DNA of 64,000 nt from Geoglobus sp. UBA235 (lineage in GTDB: Archaea; Halobacteriota; Archaeoglobi; Archaeoglobales; Archaeoglobaceae), in NCBI GenBank assembly GCA_002494725.1, contig DACG01000011.1, positions 35,928 to 99,927 of the forward strand. The letters run 5' to 3'. Shown one piece after another: positions 60,254 through 64,000 of the stretch (within the stretch, counting starts at the first letter, position 1; every line of letters starts with the position of its first letter). The notes beneath the pieces are model-generated. The model made no database searches. It was not told the DNA's origin and worked only from the letters and a program-made list of their open reading frames with translations. A program made the position numbers and the translations under genes.

Positions 60254-61216
60254 TCAGCTTTTTATAGTGTACTTGCCCATGTGACAGAGATTGCACTTTC
60301 TCTCATCCACTTCAGGTTTGTGTTCCGGTCTCTCGTGGCATGAGATACAGTCTATTTTGAAACCATCAACGTGAACCATGTGCATTTTTAGATCTGGCAC
60401 CGATTCATTTGTGATCTCTGTTACATGACACTTTTTACAGTTCTGACTCATGTTCCCGTAAAATCTTATGGTGTTTTTGTGGCAGAACTCGCATTTTATG
60501 TCTCTACCAAGATGAATAGAATGGTAAAATGTTACATTATTAAATTTAACACCATCTGATGGATTTTCATGGCATGAGGGACAACCTGTGATCGGGATCC
60601 CTTCTGGTGTTTTGTAGAAATGACAGACAAAGCAGGTTGTATCCTTTACAGCAATATGGCTACCTATCACAATTTCTCTGTGGCAGCTCACACATTCAAG
60701 CTTCAGGAAACCTCTCTTGTACCCATCAAGATGTCTGTTGTGGCTGAATGAAAGGTTTTTGTATGTGAGTGTTCCAATTTTTGTTATGTTTTTGTGGCAG
60801 TGGAGACAATTTTCTGATGATACATTGGCAGGTAGATTAACATAAGGAGGTTTTTTCGCTGCCAAAACGGAAAGAGAGTGATATGCACCTCTTAGAAAAT
60901 CAATTGGATTACTACCATAGTGGCATTCATAACATTTGACCTCTCTGTGGGTTGACTCCTCCCAGCTGTGGAAGTAGTATTCCATCTGATGACATGTTGT
61001 ACAGAGGGCGGGGCTGCTTGCGTATTCGATTCCAAGAAGAACAACATTCCCAAGGAGGAAAGCTCCAATAAGAAATAGTGAAATCATGTATTCAGGTGGT
61101 CTTTTTTTCACTTCCACCAGTTTGTCTCCAGATTTTTTAAACTCTTTACCGCATACTTCGCACTTATAATCTTTCGAATCGTTTTCCGAATGGCAGAAAG
61201 GACATACCCACTTCAT
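60254..61216 (-). CDS. Decaheme cytochrome c with an N-terminal cytoplasmic zinc ribbon (module B)
   Basis: 320 aa. Residues 5-22 (CPFC...CEVC) form a zinc ribbon; CPFCH there also matches CxxCH but lies before the membrane helix. A helix at about 43-65 (ISLFLIGAFLLGNVVLLGI) anchors the protein, then CTTCHQMEYYFHSWEESTH is NapC-like and starts a series of ten hemes: CTTCH, CYECH, CLHCH, CVSCH, CFVCH, CPSCH, CEFCH, CKKCH, CISCH and CNLCH. The heme part is on the outside and the zinc ribbon in the cytoplasm. The layout is unusual. Its start overlaps the NrfD-like gene by four bases. Confidence 0.9.
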   Translation of the reverse strand: MKWVCPFCHSENDSKDYKCEVCGKEFKKSGDKLVEVKKRPPEYMISLFLIGAFLLGNVVLLGIEYASSPALCTTCHQMEYYFHSWEESTHREVKCYECHYGSNPIDFLRGAYHSLSVLAAKKPPYVNLPANVSSENCLHCHKNITKIGTLTYKNLSFSHNRHLDGYKRGFLKLECVSCHREIVIGSHIAVKDTTCFVCHFYKTPEGIPITGCPSCHENPSDGVKFNNVTFYHSIHLGRDIKCEFCHKNTIRFYGNMSQNCKKCHVTEITNESVPDLKMHMVHVDGFKIDCISCHERPEHKPEVDERKCNLCHMGKYTIKS

Positions 61217-62367
61217 AGTCCTGCCCTTAATTTTCTTTCATACGGAGGAAATATGTAAGCTACGACTGGCAGCATGATAAATGGAGCAACAAGTACTCCA
61301 AGAGCTGCAATCAACCCTTCTCTACCCCAGAGTGGAGGAGTGTATGAGACAAAACCTCTCAAACTGTAATCAATGAGCTGTGCACCTATAACCATATTCC
61401 ATCTCATGGCAAATACCACAACCAATATCGTTACTGACGCTATGGCTATGAAGGGGGTATCGATTTTACCCAGGTTGCACCTGTAACACACGTATTTCAG
61501 GAACAGCAAAGCTTCAAGAGACCCTATAACTTGGATGGCAAGAGGTACAGCAAGCTCAGTTGAGGCAAGTTTTATGACGGCCCAAGCAATATCCTCTTTG
61601 TAGGCATACAGTATTGTGTTTATCGTTTCAAGAGCAAAGGCTGCAAGCATGAAATAGAATGCATAGTTTGCAACAGTTGATATGATATTTGGTTTTCTCT
61701 CAATGCCGTAGGCTCTGGTGAATGCCAGATATAGCAGAAGAACCATTGCTCCACCTGCCGCAAGCCCCCCGAATACAAAACTTACCGGAAGTATGGTTGT
61801 ATTCCACCAAGGGTTTGATTTCACAACACCGAAGAGGAAAGAGACATAGCTCAAACACCATGCAGCTATCAGCTCTATACCTGTTAGGATCTTGATGATT
61901 TTTTTATCGAGCTTTATTGCCTTCTCACTTATATCATAAACTCCTAAGGTGAGGATTCTGTACAGCAACCTCAACAATTTATTACTCTCGGTTTGAGCCA
62001 TTCTGACAATATCAACTCTGAACAGGAACCACATCTCTCCCAGCAATGTAAAAAGCTCTGTCAGGTAAACAATTCCAAAGACCGCCATTACGGAGCTGAA
62101 GTTTGGAGTTAGGTAAATCTCAAAGGCTCTTTGGGGCTGTCCGAGATCGAGAAGTAGGGGTAAAAGAGCAGAGAGGACAAAAGGAAGGCTTGATATAACA
62201 ACAAGCTTCTCTATGTCCTTAAGTTCCTTTCTCCAGAACTCGGCAATTGCATATACGGTGACCATTCCCGTTATTATACTGACAAAGTAGGGGTAGATCA
62301 CTATCAGTACCCCCCAGAATACTTCGTGATTAGGATAAACAAACCCTTCAACAACTGTTGTAGTCAT
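61213..62367 (-). CDS. NrfD/PsrC-type quinol-interacting membrane subunit (module B)
   Basis: 384 aa, about ten membrane helices, paralogous to the module A gene: shared blocks include YNP-like starts (FVYPNHEVFWGVLIVIYPYF), YRILTLGVYDISEKA and RWNMVIGAQL. The gene overlaps the decaheme cytochrome start and follows the ferredoxin gene without a gap. It should exchange electrons between menaquinone and the ferredoxin-like subunit. Confidence 0.9.
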   Translation of the reverse strand: MTTTVVEGFVYPNHEVFWGVLIVIYPYFVSIITGMVTVYAIAEFWRKELKDIEKLVVISSLPFVLSALLPLLLDLGQPQRAFEIYLTPNFSSVMAVFGIVYLTELFTLLGEMWFLFRVDIVRMAQTESNKLLRLLYRILTLGVYDISEKAIKLDKKIIKILTGIELIAAWCLSYVSFLFGVVKSNPWWNTTILPVSFVFGGLAAGGAMVLLLYLAFTRAYGIERKPNIISTVANYAFYFMLAAFALETINTILYAYKEDIAWAVIKLASTELAVPLAIQVIGSLEALLFLKYVCYRCNLGKIDTPFIAIASVTILVVVFAMRWNMVIGAQLIDYSLRGFVSYTPPLWGREGLIAALGVLVAPFIMLPVVAYIFPPYERKLRAGL

Positions 62368-63072
62368 CTACCACACCTCCCATCCCACGTTTTCGTAAAA
62401 TACTTTGGGCCTCGTGTTCAGTTCTGGTTTTAGAATTCTGATGTTTCTCTCTCTCAGGGTCTTTTGTATGTGTTCATCCTGAAGCTTTCCAAACATTCTG
62501 GCTCCTGTTGGGCAGACTGTAACACAGGCCGGCCTCATACCTCTCATGATTCTGTGATAACACCAGGTGCATTTATCCACGACTTTTTCATGGTGATTGA
62601 AATACCTTGCACCGTAAGGACAGGCTTGTATGCAGTACTTACAGCCTATGCAGTGGCTCTTGTCTATGAGTACAACACCCTCCTCTGTTATCCATGTTGC
62701 ATTGACAGGGCAGACCTTTACACATGGTGGCTTGTCACAGTGCATGCAGAGCTTCGGAACAAAGTATGCTCTCAGTATCTCATTTTCATCTACATCCAGA
62801 TCTCCAAATCCAAACTCCCCACCATTCGGGGATTCAACAAAAATGTTTTCAAGTTCTCCGTTTGAAGTTACAACGTACCTCTCCACCCATGTTCTGTATT
62901 TTCTTTCAGGAACATGGTTTTCGGCTCTGCATGCTTTTACACAGCTTCCACATCCTATGCATTTTTTGGAGTCAACAACATAAACAAAAATATCTTTACT
63001 TTTAGCTGGCTTAATCAGGAAAAAAGCGAGTGAACCGATCATGATTGTTTTGATAAACTCTCTTCTTTTCAT
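62368..63072 (-). CDS. Four-cluster [4Fe-4S] ferredoxin-like subunit with RR leader (module B)
   Basis: 234 aa. MKRREFIKTIMIGSLAFFLI is Tat-like. Motifs CIGCGSCVKACR, CMHCDKPPCVKVCP, CIGCKYCIQACPYGARY and CTWCYHRI...CVTVCPTGARMFG give sixteen cysteines in the same order as in module A. The end is also conserved (RILKPELNTRPKVFYENV beside VLKPEMGTKPKVFYLGL). It connects NrfD to the periplasm-side cytochromes. One base separates it from the NrfD gene, and it follows the tetraheme gene by nine bases. Confidence 0.93.
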   Translation of the reverse strand: MKRREFIKTIMIGSLAFFLIKPAKSKDIFVYVVDSKKCIGCGSCVKACRAENHVPERKYRTWVERYVVTSNGELENIFVESPNGGEFGFGDLDVDENEILRAYFVPKLCMHCDKPPCVKVCPVNATWITEEGVVLIDKSHCIGCKYCIQACPYGARYFNHHEKVVDKCTWCYHRIMRGMRPACVTVCPTGARMFGKLQDEHIQKTLRERNIRILKPELNTRPKVFYENVGWEVW

Positions 63073-63081
63073 GATATCACC

Positions 63082-63549
63082 TCAATCAAACCATGGATGA
63101 TGGGGATCATGGCAGGCTGTACACACCCTGTCTTTACCGTGATTTTCCCAGTTGTGAAGAACTCTGATAGTCTCGTTGTCCCTTCCTATGGTTGCCTTAT
63201 GGCATCCCAAGCAGAACTCCCTGCTGCTGTCCACTTTCAATCTCATTTTTGGATGATCTGATGCTGCTCCGTGACATGTTTGACAGTCAAAGTTGTGTTT
63301 TCCCTGATCACTTTTCCTGTAAATTTCTTCATGACATTTGGAGCAGTATTCTCTTCCCTCTGCGTGAACAGGTTTCTTGATGATTTCTTTCTGTTCTCCA
63401 CTTGTACCGTATATTCCCTCAACACCAAACAGCTTGTCAGCGATGGCCGGATACACTTCTTCTCCCAAACCCTTTATTCCAAAAATAACAACTATAAGTA
63501 TAATTAAAATATTTATAAAAACTACTAAAGCTCTACGTACATGTTTCAT
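63082..63549 (-). CDS. Tetraheme cytochrome c with N-terminal anchor (module B)
   Basis: 155 aa from ATG 63549, with GGTGAGG just upstream. RRALVVFINILIILIVVIFGIKGLGE is a membrane anchor, and four CxxCH motifs follow: CSKCH, CQTCH, CLGCH and CTACH. The RRALVV N-terminus and HDPHHPWFD C-terminus are like those of the module A cytochrome. It heads the four-gene set of module B after a small membrane protein. An electron carrier role between the ferredoxin and the decaheme cytochrome is inferred. Confidence 0.9.
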   Translation of the reverse strand: MKHVRRALVVFINILIILIVVIFGIKGLGEEVYPAIADKLFGVEGIYGTSGEQKEIIKKPVHAEGREYCSKCHEEIYRKSDQGKHNFDCQTCHGAASDHPKMRLKVDSSREFCLGCHKATIGRDNETIRVLHNWENHGKDRVCTACHDPHHPWFD

Positions 63550-63585
63550 GAACCTCACCAAATATTAAATTCAAAAAATGAAAAT

Positions 63586-63876
63586 TTATGAGAGAGTCTC
63601 TTCCTTCTCTGTGGTTGAGAGAATTGTCTGTACTGCTATTGCAACCACTGATATGCCTGTTAACCCAATGATTCCAATCATTGAGGAGAACATCACTATT
63701 GCTCCAAACCAGCCCATATTGCCGTAAAGTGCATCAACAAGTAAAACACCGATTATCGGAAACAGCAGTGCAAGGGTGAATATTGCAAGCAGCTCCCATT
63801 TCTTTATGTAGGACAGCAGCAGGTTGGCAACTCCTCCCAACACCCCAACCAGAACAAAAACCATCACCTCGTTCAT
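63586..63876 (-). CDS. Small polytopic membrane protein at the head of module B
   Basis: 96 aa from ATG 63876, chosen because GGAGGTG ends seven bases before it; an ATG at 63882 is only one base from the site. Three hydrophobic segments (VMVFVLVGVLGGVANLLLSYI, LLAIFTLALLFPIIGVLLV, SMIGIIGLTGISVVAIAVQTIL). Unrecognised. Same strand, 36 bases before the tetraheme gene and presumably in its transcript, as its promoter is the only one in view. Confidence 0.65.
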   Translation of the reverse strand: MNEVMVFVLVGVLGGVANLLLSYIKKWELLAIFTLALLFPIIGVLLVDALYGNMGWFGAIVMFSSMIGIIGLTGISVVAIAVQTILSTTEKEETLS

Positions 63877-63883
63877 ACTCATT

Positions 63884-63890
63884 CACCTCC
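63884..63890 (-). promoter_or_regulatory. Ribosome site that sets the start of the module B membrane protein
   Basis: GGAGGTG on the minus strand, seven bases before ATG 63876. Confidence 0.5.
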
Positions 63891-63907
63891 AATTAATTTG
63901 GTTTTAC

Positions 63908-63930
63908 TAAACTATTTAAAGGTTTTGAAC
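63908..63930 (-). promoter_or_regulatory. BRE/TATA promoter of cytochrome module B
   Basis: Minus-strand AAAACCTTTAAATAGTTTAG holds TTTAAATA preceded by an A-rich BRE-like stretch, about 40 bases before ATG 63876. The remaining 70 bases of the window hold no gene that I can support. Confidence 0.5.
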
Positions 63931-64000
63931 TCTTGATACATGGAATTATAGTGTCGGACATAACAAACTTAACCAATCAGGAATTTACTAATCCACCTCC

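Noticed and set aside
60254..61216. Counting eleven hemes in the module B cytochrome
   Set aside because: The first CxxCH (CPFCH) belongs to the zinc ribbon before the membrane helix and would be cytoplasmic.
1..64000. CRISPR arrays, rRNA and tRNA genes
   Set aside because: No regular repeat-spacer pattern and no tRNA cloverleaf or conserved rRNA segment was recognised on reading; a dedicated scan could still find a tRNA.

Overview
The window comes from a euryarchaeon, most likely an iron-reducing or sulfate-reducing member of the Archaeoglobales (Geoglobus, Ferroglobus or Archaeoglobus type). Supporting signs are archaeal AglB, RadB, a Cdc48/VAT ATPase, Trm5, geranylgeranyl reductase with its ferredoxin, a CooC-type ATPase, leaderless genes with a TATA box about 25-28 bases before the ATG, GGAGGTG ribosome sites, a DUF2080-carrying insertion sequence, and two sets of multiheme cytochrome c/NrfD genes. 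No rRNA, tRNA or CRISPR array was seen. The organism is an inference; nothing here fixes the species.

Region 1 (1-25.5 kb) makes and attaches surface glycans. It opens with a tightly coupled operon (aminotransferase, 3-dehydrogenase, N-acetyltransferase, nucleotide-sugar 6-dehydrogenase) that matches the route to a UDP-2,3-diacetamido-uronic acid. Next is a scarred junction (3.6-5.6 kb) holding two remnants of the 3' end of a nucleotide-sugar dehydrogenase, a decayed DUF433/DUF5615 toxin-antitoxin pair, the wreck of a flippase gene and an intact VapBC pair. An island of asparagine synthase, sulfatase-like and deacetylase-like genes follows, then a broken insertion sequence with 10-bp direct repeats, then sugar epimerase and aminotransferase genes and an AT-rich cassette (13.2-18.4 kb: FemAB-like, NeuD-like, beta-propeller, methyltransferase, amidohydrolase, glycosyltransferase). 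A minus-strand operon (DUF354, WecB-type epimerase, glycosyltransferase, glucuronyl C5-epimerase-like protein) and the oligosaccharyltransferase AglB complete it.

Region 2 (25.7-48.4 kb) is mostly housekeeping and cofactor metabolism: a LysW-like zinc-ribbon protein and an iron-sulfur flavoprotein, rubrerythrin, a small kinase-like protein, a DtxR-FeoA regulator with FeoB, RadB, LarC, Cdc48, a PRC-barrel protein, an HDAC-like protein, Trm5, CooC with DUF166, UbiA prenyltransferase, CitG-like with DUF447, geranylgeranyl reductase with ferredoxin, a BASS/ACR3-like transporter, PurM, LarE, a cupin and a thiolase.

Region 3 (48.4-55.1 kb) holds a very large pilin-like adhesin with at least 15 N-glycosylation sequons, divergent from a type IV pilus-type ATPase and membrane platform protein, followed by a PPP phosphatase. 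AglB in region 1 is the likely enzyme that glycosylates such a surface protein.

Region 4 (55.1-63.9 kb) carries two paralogous electron-transfer modules with the same gene order: tetraheme cytochrome, four-cluster ferredoxin with an RR leader, NrfD-type quinol-reacting membrane subunit, then a large cytochrome (12 hemes in one, 10 in the other). The second large cytochrome has a zinc-ribbon domain on its N-terminus before the membrane anchor. An NSUN-type RNA methyltransferase gene separates the modules.
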